DNA of 64,000 nucleotides from Setaria digitata (GCA_003640385.1 RCAB01000205.1:1-64000), one strand, 5' to 3'. Shown: positions 1-13,742, counted from the stretch's first letter. The notes: generated by a model from the sequence alone, not told the origin. Translations and numbers: made by a program.

Positions 1-3000
1 TGTACAATAAGTGGGGAAAAATTTTTTTAAATTAACCGCAACTTACATATGTGGTGTCTGATAAAAAGTAGTTGTATATTCTAACAAAAAAAGTGCTTGA
101 AAAGCAGTAGCTCAGATAAATCAATTAATTATTACGAAGTGTTTGTTTTAATTTAATCATATCGCCATGCTAGAAGTGACAATATGACAGAGAATTAGCA
201 AATTTAATTTTTCCTATTGATTTTTTATTGCGATAAAAAGTAGATTGGAGATTTCTTTTTTTCCGAGAGAATTGAAGTATTATTTCAAATGAAAACAGAT
301 TTTTAATTTAGTGTAATTAGGGATCAATGAAGTAATCCATCTGGTGATTGATATCAGTGATAAATTGGTTACACTGATAACAGAACTAATTATTTTTCTA
401 CTAAAAATAAATTTATCATTTCAATGTAAGGGAACGCTTTTGATTCCAAGATATTATAATCATGCTTTTGTTGTTTAATTTCTATTTTAATTTACAAAAA
501 AAAAACAAAATGATTAAAATCTAAGAATTACAGATGCTAAATTTGTGTGCAATAAGTTAACCACATTAGACATTGGAAGGATCACTTTATAATTGCAACT
601 AATTTATGGAAAGAAATTTATTTTAATATGCTAATTAACAAAGGAAATTTATTAAAATTTTCCATTTTTAACACTTGAAATTTTCATAAAATTGCATGTG
701 ATCGAATTTGAAATATTTGAATAAAACATTGCATATGAGCAGATTTATCAGTTTTATTATTTATCAATTTCTGTTAATTTAATTCGTGTAGCTTTTGAGA
801 ATTTCACAATAATATAGGATATTTTACAAAATATTCATTATAGCTAATACAGTGAGACACTAAGAAATTTGCCTGTTTAATAGTAAAAATGATTCCAGAG
901 AAGGGGGAAAAAAACATTGTAATTATTAATTATTGCAAGTTTAATGTTAGTGTCTAAAACAAATCATTGCAGTCTTATCTTCATTCCTAATACTTTTTTT
1001 TTTTTTTTTTAGCATTCTGACAAAACAGAACGGTAATTGTATCAGTATCGTAATTATATCAGCGTCCTTGTATTTGTAATAACTGTTAAAATAAATCAAT
1101 AAGTGATTGTGTTTTTATCACTTAAGATTGGAAAAACTAGAGTAGAAATGCTCTTTAAGAGGAATAACAAATAAAATAAAGTTGAATAACATTACTTCAA
1201 TTGTTAGTTACGGGTTATCGGTGCAAATTATTTGAGTTACAAGGTGCAAAATATTCATCTGGAGAAGAACAAAGAATGATGATAATTTGATAAAACTTGC
1301 ATTTTATTTCTGCAATATTATCAATCGACTCCTAAAGGAACATCTAAAAAAGTGGCATCAGACAATTGTAGCAGAAAAACGAAAAAAAAAAATGTAATTC
1401 TCAAATGATTATTTTAATGTAGGTGAGAGAGACAATGCTAGTAGGTTAGAATTTTACTGATAAAAATTTTGATAAGAATTAAAAGTGATAGGAATACTAG
1501 ATGAAGATTCAATAGAAATGATTGCATGACAATTCAGTGATTTGAATGAAATGGCAAACTAATTAATTATAATTGTGAAGTATTTTGGAAAAGTAAGAAA
1601 TTAAAAGAATGAAAAAAATAATGATAGAGTTAATTGATTTAAGATAAGATATTGTTCTTCTGATAATTCAAATTCATTAGATGATCGACTAACACTAGAT
1701 GCCAACGATAGAAATACTGAACGATTAATAGATTAATAATCAGTCAAGTTAGATACTTTGGTTATTGCATTTTCTTCTTAGCTCCTTAACATTTTCATTT
1801 TTTCATTTTTTTTTTTTTTTTTTTTTTGTCTTTATTGTCATTTACAAGAAAGGAAAGGAAGAAATGTTTTTGTGGATTTCTTTTTAATAGTTTTCTTTCT
1901 TTTTTTTTTTCTTTTTTTTTCACTGCAAATTTATGCATAACTTATTTGAATCAATCATTTTTATTCTTTTATAGTGCAAAAATTGATTTTGTCCAGGTAT
2001 ATGAATTTTTGACGAATATGTTAATAATTGTCATTATAACTGTTATCATGTTATCATTATAGTGTTATCTTGATTAAGATGCATTTTTGTTTATTAGTAA
2101 ATCTTACTCCTTTTACCACCGATTAATTCTACTAAAATTACACCTAAGCTATTGTAGTACTCTCTAGACTAACTGATAAAAAGAAAAAAAAAAAAAAATA
2201 GAATTAAAAGACAATAGCACAATTAGAATACGCTACTGTAATTTCAAAAGAAGGACTTTATTTAGTACACAGGCAAACTAATATCACCCGATTAGCGCTA
2301 GTAATTAAATATATATACTTAATAATTTAATTTCTGATATGTTTCTGCTTCAGCTTCTCTTTGACCAATCGAAAGTATGGCTCAGATTTTGCTGCTATGC
2401 CACCATATGTAGTATATCATGGCAATGATATCAGTAGAATAAAAGTTTAAAATATGAGATATTGTATGACTCAGATAACAGAGAAGAAAAGTGAATTTGT
2501 TAATTCATTGAGCTTATTGAGCTTTTAGGAAGGCTAAAGTAGTCTGTGCATTTGCTTTATTTTTTTTTTTCTGGTTTACTAGAATATTTTCACAGGATTG
2601 AAATCCGTTGGAAAATTGCAATATCATTCGCTTAATGCATGCAGAACTTTCTAGCAGTACAAATCGAATGCTTGATAATATGGATGTTATGAAAATTAAG
2701 TTGATCAAAATTATCACTGTTTAATTTAATACATTAAAATGAAAAGTTTTTTTTAAAGGGTTTCTGCAGAAGCCCGAATTTTAATATGACATACTTAAGT
2801 TTCTTTAATTAAGTTCATCAAATAAGGCAGTGAAAGAGGGAAGGATAAACCACCAGAATCTTTCACATTTTTGGCTTATGAATCTTGCTAAAAAGATAGT
2901 GCTAGTTCTGAATTCGATAATTGAGAACTCTTTTCTCAAACAATAAAACGTTTTGTGAGAAAACAAAATGCTTTTTTATTTAATAACGCAGCCAATATTG

Positions 3001-5831
3001 CATAGCGTTTCATTTTCTCAAACGTTCTACTATTATTTTGCTACTATTATTTGAAAATTTAAATTATAAAATCATAAAGCCATAAATTAAATCATAAAAA
3101 AAAAAAAATCATAAACCAATGGAAAGAGAAAAATTTAAATCCTAAAAATGAGTCATAAATGAGTGAAAAAAATAACCTAAAATTAAAATCTTAAAAAAAA
3201 TCCTTGTGCAATAAGTGCAGAAGTATTTTAAATTAATCGGCAGCTTTTGTATGTGATATCTGATAAAAAGGAAATTGTTAAAAACCAGCAGCTTTTAATT
3301 ATTAATCAAATTAATGAACAATAATATAATTTCACATTTTCCTTCCAAAATAGAAAACTTTGCCAACTGAATTAACTAAATTACTGAAAAGAAAAAACCT
3401 TAAATTATAAAAGAAGTTTGTGCGACAGGATATTTCAATGTTCAGAAATTACTCTGAAATATTTCGCCATTTGCATCAGAATGATTGTTATTCCAATCAC
3501 TAATTCCTAAAATTATTATTTTCCTGTGGCTGCCATCATTTCAAACCAAAACAATTTCAGGAAACTCTATTTCAACAATTCGAAAATTGATCGATCTCTT
3601 GTCATTTTCATTTGATTAGCATTGCTTACTCCGATTGATATTTAATCAAAATACTGGTTAAACGAATCACTAACTAGTTTACTAGCATTCTTTGCAAAGA
3701 AAAATCAATGTGGCTGGAAAAAATTTTTAGAGGTTCTACTTCATAGAGCAACATTAACTTGCTCATACATTCAACGAATTAGCAAACTTTTGTCTTGAAC
3801 TAATTAGCAAATGGCACACTCCCAGAAAGCACAATCCATCATCGCATTTGAAAAAATTCAATTAACATACCGTATTACTTTTTTTGCAAGAAAGAAATAG
3901 ATAAACTATATCTTCTTGTCACTCAATGACAGGTAAATATGACTTTTAATTCCTAATTAGCAGGCAATTTTCTTAAATGATAAGCAGTCACAAAGACTAC
4001 CGCAAGGTTTTCTTCTTTTGCAAAAGATTGCATTAAAAAACAAAATGATTCTTATATTATAAATTAAATAGTCTTTTCTTAACCGATTTATGAATTGAAC
4101 AAAATGATTCAAAATTTTGAACTTTCGATCGCAATTATCTGAGTTTGAATTCTTTGGTCCGAAGTCATATGGCCGCTAGGCTCGAAGTGACATTTTGGAA
4201 TGCCTTATGTCAGCTGAGAGAGCAAAATAACCATTGTGAGCATTTTTAAATACTAAACAAATTAGCCAAAAACTCGCTTAATGATTATTTCGGGAACTCC
4301 AAACTGTGCTATATGTCTGCTTAGACACGAAATTTGTACACGCTTTCTAAACTCCAACTCTATGTACCTAAAATGTCTTCTAATTTTAAATTTTATTCTT
4401 TAAATATATTCATGCATTTCATCTTGATCATTTAGTTCTCAATTATTTAATTCCTTTGATCAATTAATCGTCTACCATAAAACATGCTGGCTGTTTTTAT
4501 CAGCATTACATTATGGAATTTGAATGCGTCTTTTTCATTCATAGTAATTCTGCATTCCTATGTTGGTAGTAGGTGGTGGTTTTGATAAATAACTTTGAAA
4601 AAGTTACTAATTTATTGGACTGACGAAAACTTAAAAAATAAACCGGAAAATGAGATCGACAAAACTCAAATTTCAAATACAGTTAATGGAAAAAAGTTGA
4701 GATACAGGTTCGAATGTATTCAAATAAATATTTTCTTGCCAATTTCCCTTTTACAAAATCGTCTTTTCTGCCAAAGAGTGAAATTATATTTATTCTTAAA
4801 TTCTATTTATTATTATGAATAAAAAAGGAGTGAAAAATAATCATTTGAAAGGTCAAGGTGTATAGGCATTAGTTCCATTAATCGAAACTATCAATGAAAC
4901 AATGCTGGTGTTCCGAAAAATTCTGCTTCGTGGGTCTAAATAATAGGTGAGAAATTGAGCTTTCAATGCTGAAAAAATATGATCTTCGAGGATTGAGGAG
5001 AACGACAAAGTCGTTATAACCCGTATTTTACAGAGAAAAAAAAAAAATAGTAAGTAAAATCAGCATTAACCCGGAATGTAATGGTAATGTATGTGAAAGC
5101 CAGGAAATGAAAACCTGAAAAATTTGGGAAAGCATTGAAATTGCTGTACCATTATTATCATGTTTTCCTAAGTTTACAAATTTTAAAGAAGGTGAAATTA
5201 ATTACATAAAAAAATATCCGTTTGTAAATTACTGATGTTAACAATTATTACAGCTATTAAATGAAACTAACAAGATCAACCGAAGCAATTGATAAATAAT
5301 CAAGAGGAAAAAATAACTTGAAATTTAGAAAGTTGATGAACCTATCGATATCTAAACGTGTATAATGTACGACAAAAAACTGTCGGTCGAGGAAAACATG
5401 ATTCGAATTATGGCAGCAAAAATCATTAATCTAAAGATTGGGGGGAAAAATCAGAAAATCGTTGTTAAGCTTGCCTGCATCTCAGTATGCATCATCAACA
5501 TCATTACAGTGGACCTGAAATATATTAAAATTGAATGCCCTTATCAGATCACATCTACTACGACACAATCAACAATTATATATGTAATCTGGAATAAGTT
5601 ATTGAATCACTTGTTGATTTTCTCAAGTTCTCAAGATGAATTTGAAATTATTTACAAAAAGTTTCGAGCAATATATTAGGCATCATTTGTAAACTGATAA
5701 TGCAAATGACTTTTACACTGTAGACATGATTTCTTAATGCTAATTTTTGATAATCTTAAGAGAATTTTATCTTCTTGAATACAATTTTAAAAAATTCAAA
5801 GCAATCGAGGAAGAAAAAAAGAGAAATTTAC
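1..5831. other. Intergenic, no gene recognised
   Basis: AT-rich sequence with many A or T runs of 10 to 22 bases, for example near 995 and 1805. Open frames here (for instance 1826-2062 and 5365-5679 on the plus strand) are short, biased to Ile, Asn, Lys and Phe, and have no splice context or recognisable motif. The last exons of the minus-strand gene that begins at 11321 may lie here, since its last exon I could place ends in phase 1 at 5832, but I could not identify them. Confidence 0.6.
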
Positions 5832-8800
5832 ATATTGTAGCCGGTGCTGCTTGTGAAGGAAGAATGTTTGTCTCTTTATGGTCATAGTGCTCATTGAAAT
5901 TCCAAAATTGTGCGAATGTTACTATTGGTATCGTATTTGACCCTGTTGATATCATCTAAAATTTGAAATAGAGAAAAGATCGAAAGTTTTGGCTTGGAAT
6001 TCAATCATTTTGTATTTTTATTCATTCAGGATTAAACATTACTGTAGTTGTTAAAACAAAATAGCAAAATAAGCTGGACATGCGCAACTGGTAAAACAAA
6101 CATTATTGTTGTATTTATATTCATTTTTCCTCATATTTATATATGCTTTTTTAAATTTTAATCTAGGAACAATAAACTATTTTAATAAAAATAAATCTTC
6201 GATTAATAAGCTATTTTAATAAGAATAATATTGCAGTTTTTAAATAGTAGCAGGTTTTAAAACCGAAAAAAACACTGAATTATTTAAGTTGGTATTTGCA
6301 AAAAAAAAAAGAAAAAAAAATGGTTATAATATTCAGTGCTCTATCAGTGAGTTACTATAAATTCAAAACAGTTTTTTTATGACAACATAATATACATTAT
6401 AACTTAAATATGTTGAGATTTCTATCGTTGAAATATTGCCAAATACCGTAAGCAATCAAAAAAAAAAAATGAATATTGTATATTTATTCAGGTTGCAAAG
6501 CCTAATAATAAACGTTTTTCGTTAAATTATACCAGCTTTTTTTCTTGTTTTTCAGTCCTTCACTTGCTCTTTTGCTTCCAATGGAAGAAAAATTGGTGTT
6601 AATTTGAAATATAAAATGTTTCGATTATTAATATTAATGAAACCAACAATTATGTTAATTTGAAATTGAAAATGAATATTATTCAATACCGGTGCAGTTG
6701 AAGTATCATTTGTTGTTGGTTGAAAATTGGACGGTGTTGTTGATGAAGGCAAGAAAAATTCACTTAATATTTCACCACTATCAGCTACATCATCAAAGCA
6801 TAGCTCACTTGGTCGCACATAAATTGGCACTGGTTCATTTTTTATATTTCCCTCATCATCGATATTTAACCGTGTGTTCGAGTCTGCAACCTGTAATTTC
6901 AATTGTTTCAATATATTATAGGAAAATTATGAAACGATAATATTCAGGATCATTATATAACAGATGAGAATGTTGGATAAGATATTTGTTATATATTGCT
7001 TAAACATCAATTATTAAATCAAAATTTGACTGGCTAGTCTTTTTTGCAAGAAAACGTCTGGTTTATGAATGTTTAAAACTAAATAACAATATGCTATAAC
7101 ACTTGCATACATTACGTAAAATTCTTGAAAATCCATAGCATTTTATTCAATTAATTATTCCACTGTATGCGCGTGTGTTTTTTGACAAATGAAATACTAC
7201 AGTATACCGGATTTACAACAATATTCGTTGTTGTACCATAATCGTAGCTTGATGTTGGTTGATCATATATTATACTTGGTAATGATGATGATGATGAAGA
7301 AGATAATGCTGTTGTTGTTGCTGCATTACCTCTTGGAATCGTAATTTCATGTGTATTACTATTACTACTATTGGTGCAATTCTAAATATCATCATCATAA
7401 TTAAATTTTTTTTTCACCCAATGTAACAAGTAGTTTAATTTTAGTAGCATTTGAACCACCTTCGATATTATCATATCATTAGCCTTTTTATGTGAAATAA
7501 GCAAGGATAACAAAAACAGAGCAGTTGATGGTTAGTAATCTTTATCTGAGTATAATGTTGACCAAAGAAATATTTTCAACATAAATTTGCTATCGGTCAG
7601 AGCAAAATTCCTACTTTGGTCGCAGCTCAGATGACAGATTACTAATATCAAACTTATCAAATCATTTTGTTCTTCTCATTCCTTCTGCGAAGTTTTTTTT
7701 TCAAAATATTGGAAATGGAAGTTACACTCTACCGGAAACGATTCAAAGATAGTACTGCTTGCTTGCTCAGTTGCTGCATGCTTCCGTTGGTCAACCGTTC
7801 GTCTCGTTACTAAATATAAAATTTTATTAAATTCTAAATCGGAGATGGACTTCATTCTAATATAAATAAGTTCAGTTAGAAATAAAATCAGCATAAATAA
7901 AGCAATGCTTTTTTTTTACCGCTACCACTACTGTCCACCATTTTCACGCTGAATGATGGTGAATGACGTGAAATGTTAATCCAACGTAAAGGTTGCGCTG
8001 GTGTTACGCTGGGTGATAACACTGATGCCGATGAGGACATTCTAAAAATTTAAATATAAACAAGATGATTTCTGTCATGGGAGTTTATTTAAAAGAATGC
8101 TAAGGTATGGTCTCTTTTTCCAAACATCAATACTTCTAAATAGGTTGAAACTTCATTTTATGTGAAGAGCTCTTCATTAATTCGATTGTCAGATTAGGTA
8201 GCCAAATAATTTAAATAGAATCTATTTCCCTACCGAAACATCTCCACAAACGCTCTTTGCGTAAGCGAAACGAAAATTTTTCTCTCATAAGTATACCTAA
8301 ATTCTTGATACTTCGGAAATCGTTGACTTAATCCCACAAACAAGCTGTCACATCAAATGGGATTACGAAAAGAAAAATAATCACATACTTCATTGAAGTA
8401 CATGTATCAATGTTGCTTGTTTCATATTTTAATTCGGTATCAAATGATGATCGTGAATCACCACCAAGTGTTAAAGAAGTCAAATCAGTAGCAGTTGATC
8501 GTCTCATCGATACTGAACCATCATAACTTTCATCATCAATATCATGCATTCGATCAATTCCTACTCCAGTATTACCTTCTAACGCTGTATTGACGAATTC
8601 TGTATTGTGTGCCGTTGTATGAACCATCATTATTTCTCAGTAAAAATTTGAACCTAGTCTTAATTTTTTCCTTTATCAAATTGAAACTTCTTTATCACAA
8701 AATTCATTTATACACCAAAACATGATATACGTGCGCTCATTTTTCTTCTGAAAAACAAAAACAACAGTGCTGCTTAATGAGAAAATTCCATAAATTAGCT

Positions 8801-11321
8801 TGTTAAATCAAATGAAAACAATCAATCCACCTTCTTTTTTCGGTAATTCTCTAAATTGTGTAGCCATTGTATGAATTTCGTTAATGATACGGTGTAGACG
8901 CAAAGAAAGGCCTCCATCGGCATGTGCCAAAACATCTAATGATTGTTTGGCATTTCTCAGAGCATACCATGCTTCTTTTTCTCGAATAGTACTGTTTGTA
9001 GCAGAATTAGCTAACACCGTCGGATTGTTTGGAAAAGCTGTAAATAACGGTATGTTTTTCGCGGAATCTAATGTTAATTCTTTGCGTTGATGAACGCTTC
9101 GAAATTTCATCAAAAAAATGCATATATTTTTCTAAATTTATCTTTTACTTCACATCTATTCAACTAAGAAATCACGAAATCTTATCCGTAATTTGGTAGT
9201 ATCAATAAAGATATACCGCATAAAGTGTAAATTCAGTTCAATTAGAGGGAGACGTATCTTGCTATCTGTTAATTCTATTTTGCATATAACTCGATATAAT
9301 TACAGTTATAAGAGGAAGTGTATATATGAAGTAACTAAGCGTAACTAAAGACTTAATGATTGCAAGAGTGACACAAATCAATTCCATGACTTTTTATAAG
9401 TTATTATAAACATACTATCGAAATCATCTCTAAAAGTAGCCGGGAATCCTTGTAAGCCATCCATTTCTTGTTTGTTGAAATGATCAGGAAACGCTTCCTG
9501 CAATAAGATGCAAAAAAAAAAAGAGCAAATATGCTGTTACTCCTCCATAAGCTCAAGATATACTTGAATCTGATGCGTCTCAGACTTTTTAATTGATAAG
9601 AAATTAGCTTTGAGTCTTACTTTGAGTTGTCTAGTTGCATTGGTAGTCGGTGCTACGCTCATGAATCTTCCATCGCCAAAACCTTGACGCAGTAGCATAT
9701 TGCATTCACGTGCTAAAGTACGAGGTGATCGGAACGTTTGACATTTCTTTTTCATACAGCGATAAGCTGGATACTCCTGAAGAGAAAAAAGAGAAAAAAA
9801 ATCATACAATTTCTGTATAATAAAATTCAACTTCCGACTCCAAAAAATCTTCCATCATCTTTAAAACATATATATAGAGATATATGAATAATACTTATAT
9901 AAAAAGTTCGCTATATTACATAAAATGCAGAAGCGTAATAAATGAATTATCCAAAGTAAGCGAACTATAACGCATTTTTGGTGCAGAATTTTCAAAATAC
10001 TTGTCCGGTAACAAGAATTATTGCATGTCATCCTTAATTTCTTCACTCATAAGTAAGAAATTTATAGCATTACCTTTACAGTATTTAGGTACTTTACGCG
10101 GCGCATAAAAAACTTCATCGATGAACCACAACGATGGCATGGTATGCATTTTTTGGTACACATCAACTGTAAATCGTCAGCCGGATCCACGCGACGTAAT
10201 ATACTTTCTTCTGGTTGCCCTCAATAACAATCCCTTAGGATATGAAATAATATTACTGAATTTTCTTTTTTTTTTTTTTTGTTTTTTTCAACAAGAAATT
10301 AAATCCGTGCTAGTAAGTACTTCAATTACCGAATTATTGAAATTATATGCTATAAATATCTATGAGTACATAGATTTTTCTGCTAAAAAATCATGTACTC
10401 TTACCTAATGCGCCATGCACCACATAAAATATGCGTTACTAATATTTAGTAACGGCTTCTTGCAATGATAAAAATGCTATCTTTCACACTTATTTACAAT
10501 TTCACAGGAAGAACTGAACAGTTAAAAGATAACAAACTGCGTAAATATCCAAAATTTAAAGAAAAAAAAAAATGAAAAAATTCCAGTTATTCAAATTAGT
10601 GAAAACTTATTTCGCACGATGAAAGTATCGTGATAAAATAAGCTGCATACCTGCCGATGATATCGATGCATGCAACAGTTCGCTGAATAACTGGGCATGG
10701 TGTAAATTTGATAGTATTTGTTATAATTTGAAATAGAATGAATTTCGTGGAGCGCCTTTCGAAATATTTGAAATTTGAAATCTTTGCAACCATTTTGCAT
10801 AAATTTGTTAAAGTAGCAAACCTTTAAATGATAGTAAATGAGGTGATGGTGATACTGGATTGATTGCAGATGTAGTAATAATAGCAGATGATGGTACAGC
10901 ATCCATTTCTTCTTTTTTTGGGAATATTTTGTCGGGATTCTTTTGCAAACGACGAGGACCATTAATCTCTTCCTAAAAGAAAAAATAAAAATAAAAAAAT
11001 AAAAACAAGGAAACAAAAATAAAGGAAAAACGAATTGTTTGTTTACTTCTGATCACTATAATCCATTCGATGTGCTTATTCATATTCATCACAAATATAC
11101 TCATTCACCCACGAAAAAACCCCAAAATGTGAATAAATAACATGGTTTACCTTAAGAAATACAAATTTTGCATAGAATTAAATCAACTAAAAAAAAAAAA
11201 AAAAACTATAAACTAGACAACAAAATCATCTCTGCTCATTAATTAATAACAAGCATATAAAAGTTCGTTATCTTACCATAATTTCTTCCTTGATAGACTG
11301 CATAACACTTTGTCTTCCCAT
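5832..11321 (-). CDS. Unrecognised protein with zinc-ribbon-like Cys cluster (3' incomplete)
   Basis: I do not recognise this family. Phase-compatible exons are 11277-11321 (start MGRQSVMQSIKEEIM), 10822-10972, 10074-10219, 9621-9776, 9416-9497, one ending at 8831 (start uncertain, about 9110), 8389-8635, 7920-8041, 7733-7809, 7208-7381, 6690-6890 and 5832-5955. Exons 3 and 4 together hold CTKKCIPCHRCG and, about 25 residues later, YRCMKKKCQTF, a spacing that could bind zinc as a ribbon. Downstream is a helical stretch with YALRNAKQSLDVLAHADGG and then long low-complexity Ser/Thr/Asn/Pro segments, including a Ser-Thr tract in exon 7208-7381. Zinc-ribbon plus disordered tail suggests a nuclear or nucleic-acid-binding protein; that is inference. 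The join from 9416 to the exon ending at 8831 does not close in phase, so one exon or splice site there is missing. The frame left open to 6552 is probably intron read-through. Downstream exons after 5832 are not found. Confidence 0.6.
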
Positions 11322-11468
11322 TATCTTACAACATCCATTTCAACAATAGTCATTGTTTGAAATCAATTTGATTATCGCTAAACTGCAAAGCAAAAAAGAA
11401 AAAAAAAAAAAAGATGATAATACTAAAAATTTCAACTACTTCACTTTGCATAATATATAAACTCATAA

Positions 11469-11553
11469 AAGTAAAGCCTGAAATGATATATTTATATATA
11501 TATATTTAAGTAAAGCCTGAAATGATATATTTATATCATTTCAGGCTCTACTT
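11469..11553. repeat. Direct repeat plus near-perfect hairpin
   Basis: A 22-base arm at 11508-11529 is followed after a 2-base loop by its reverse complement at 11532-11553, with one mismatch. The same arm sequence (AAGTAAAGCCTGAAATGATA...) also occurs in direct orientation at 11469-11490, just upstream of an AT dinucleotide run. The block lies upstream of the minus-strand gene starting at 11321. It could be a snapback remnant of a small inverted-repeat element or an RNA hairpin; no transposase or target-site duplication is visible. Confidence 0.85.
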
Positions 11554-11753
11554 CAAATGTCACTTACAGTGATACCTAAAAAGTTGTAAGTATTTTTATC
11601 ACCTTTCAATCATTTAACCTTTAACAACTTCAATTTTTTATCCTATCCAAACAAAAGAGTAGCAACAACTGATGATGCTCCTCCGCTAATCTAATCTCTG
11701 CCATAAATTTTGAATGGAAAAGTTAACTGGAAGAAATATCCATTCTGTTTCAT

Positions 11754-11782
11754 CAACAACAACAACAACAACAACAACAACA
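11754..11782. repeat. (CAA)n microsatellite
   Basis: About nine uninterrupted CAA units in intergenic sequence. No coding context is apparent. Confidence 0.9.
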
Positions 11783-12709
11783 AAGATTCAAAATAACTCA
11801 TTTAGAATAATTATTAATCATTCTCAATTCTTTTTTTTTTTTTTTTTCCCTTAACAAATAAAGCAATGAGAGATAATGAATCAAGATTACTCGTTGCATG
11901 CACATATTTAGGCATCGCAGAGTGTTATTTTCATTCGGGAAAATCCTGGAAACATACCAGCACCTCTTGGATACATCAATAAATTGGTAAGAATATACCA
12001 TGATCAATCATATCACCTAAACTACATTCTATCACTCATCTATCCATGTATATATATATATGTACAGGTAACTAATAATACTTACTTATTGGAAAAGAAA
12101 GAGAGAATGAAATGTGTATGTAGGAAAAGTATAGCATTTGGGTGAGAAAATAAAGAAAGTGAGGATGAAAAAAAGGAGAAGAAAATGTATTGTGTTCATG
12201 AAGAAAACATATATACATTGAAAAATACAGTCACTTTATCTAAAAAAAAAAAAAGAAAAAAAGAAAGGACGAATATTAATATCTCACGTAAGTGAAATAT
12301 GATAAATGATAAGGTGAAAAGTGTTTTTTTTTTTCCGTTTTCTACTTCAAAATATGAATTTATGCGATAATAGAATGAACACTGTCCAGAAAACAGATCA
12401 TAGAAATAAGAAGCTGAAAGAGGATTGAAATTAGCTAAACGAAAAAGGAAAGAGGAGAAAAATTAATATTAGATCTAAAGTAGAAAGAAAACAAGAAAAA
12501 AAAAAAAGATATAAAAATGGAAGAGAATGTTACATTTATCATAATTTTACATGATTGATTGTTAAAACAAATCGATGAGGAGGAAGAGAGGAAAAGAAAG
12601 AATGTTATCGAAAGGTAAAGTTTCTGAATTTGTAAATCCGGAAAGTATAGTTGGATTCATAGCAAACGACAAGGTACAAAGCAAATCACACTGCTCTTCA
12701 CAGCAAGTT

Positions 12710-13115
12710 AGCTCATTGAGATAGCCTCCGGATTCGGAACAAAGCTCCATTGGGGTGGCTTCAGATTCACAGCGAAGCTCATTGAGCTCATTCGGATGGT
12801 GGCTTTGGATTCACGGCGAAATTCATTTGGATGGTAGCCTCGGATTCACACAGAAGTTGTTTACAGAAGTTGTTCATTTGGATGGTAGTAGCCTCGGATT
12901 CACACAGAAGTTGTTCATTTGGATGGTAGTAGCCTCGGATTCACACAGAAGTTGTTCATTTGGATGGTAGTAGCCTCGGATTCACACAGAAGCTCATTTG
13001 GATGGTGGTCTCGGATTCACAGAGAAGTTCATTTAGATAGTAGCTTCAGATTCAAGCGAAGCTCGTTGAGATCATCCGGGTAGTAGTAGCTTTGAATTCA
13101 TAGAGAAGCTCATTT
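12710..13115. repeat. 41-bp minisatellite, degenerate at the edges
   Basis: Units beginning CATTTGGATGGTAGTAGCCT and ending in a CACAGAAGTTGTT-like tail start at 12875, 12916 and 12957 with an exact 41-bp period. Shorter or more diverged copies flank them, from about 12750 to 13115. Because 41 is not a multiple of three, each unit shifts the reading frame, so the open frame at 12755-12970 is not a credible gene. The array is clearly richer in G and C than its surroundings. A single detached copy lies at 13686-13742. Confidence 0.9.
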
Positions 13116-13685
13116 AGTTTTGAATAAGTTAACATTTCTCGACTAGTTCCTGTACTTCTATTTTAAATTGATTGCAATATTTCCATTTTCGTACTGGTTC
13201 TGAACAAAAGCGCCATTTATGAAAATTTTCAAATTTTTTACAGTTCTTCAGAATTGATGTTTCAATATTCAAGCTGCTTAAAGTTTTTTCGAAGCGTTAA
13301 TTGCTTTTTCATTTTTACTGCAAACCGGAGAGAGCAATCGTTTGGAAGCAACAAATGATTCTTGAAAGAAAATTTTTTTTTTGACATAAAAGAGTCTTTA
13401 CAACTGTTTTTAGAAACCTGAAATTTTCTCATCATTAAACTACCATGTTGTCATTTTAAAATCGAATTTCTCTCTTTCATTCCTTCTTCTCGCTTTACTG
13501 CTCAGATAACTTCTTTCCTGAAGCAACTTATTTCTCAATTTTAAATACATTTTCAAGCTTACTTACAACATTGTATTACTACTAATAATACTTGCTACTA
13601 CTGCTTATTGCTAACTCAATTACCGTTAATTCCAAGAATGATAATTGCAAGATGAAAGCCCCAGCTGAGAAAGTTTCCCGTCATT

Positions 13686-13742
13686 TTGGATTCACGGAGG
13701 AGTTCATTTGGATGGTAGCCTCAGATTCACACAGAAGTTCAT
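13686..13742. repeat. Solitary dispersed copy of the 41-bp repeat
   Basis: The stretch GGATTCACGGAGGAGTTCAT, then TTGGATGGTAGCCTCAGATT and CACACAGAAGTTCATTT, matches the minisatellite about 600 bp upstream. It shows that the unit has spread beyond the tandem block. Confidence 0.8.

Noticed and set aside
4700..4725. GGTTCGAAT word resembling a tRNA T-loop
   Set aside because: No acceptor stem, anticodon arm or D arm could be found around it on either strand.
5365..5679. 104-codon plus-strand frame
   Set aside because: Composition (Ile, Lys, Asn, Tyr) fits AT-rich non-coding DNA, with no motif and no acceptor or donor structure around it.
10596..11016. 141-codon minus frame (Tyr/His/Leu-rich) over the second exon of the zinc-ribbon gene
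   Set aside because: It is a shadow frame. The frame beginning EEINGPRRLQKNPDKIFPKK has correct splice sites and phase with its neighbours.
12562..12750. Cys-containing 62-codon minus frame (MELCSESGGYLNELTCCEEQ)
   Set aside because: It overlaps the edge of the minisatellite and has no splice partners or downstream coding sequence.
12755..12970. Open frame with repeating peptide (LGFTQKLF-like) in the minisatellite
   Set aside because: The 41-bp unit shifts frame at each copy, so the peptide repeat is an accident of the DNA repeat.
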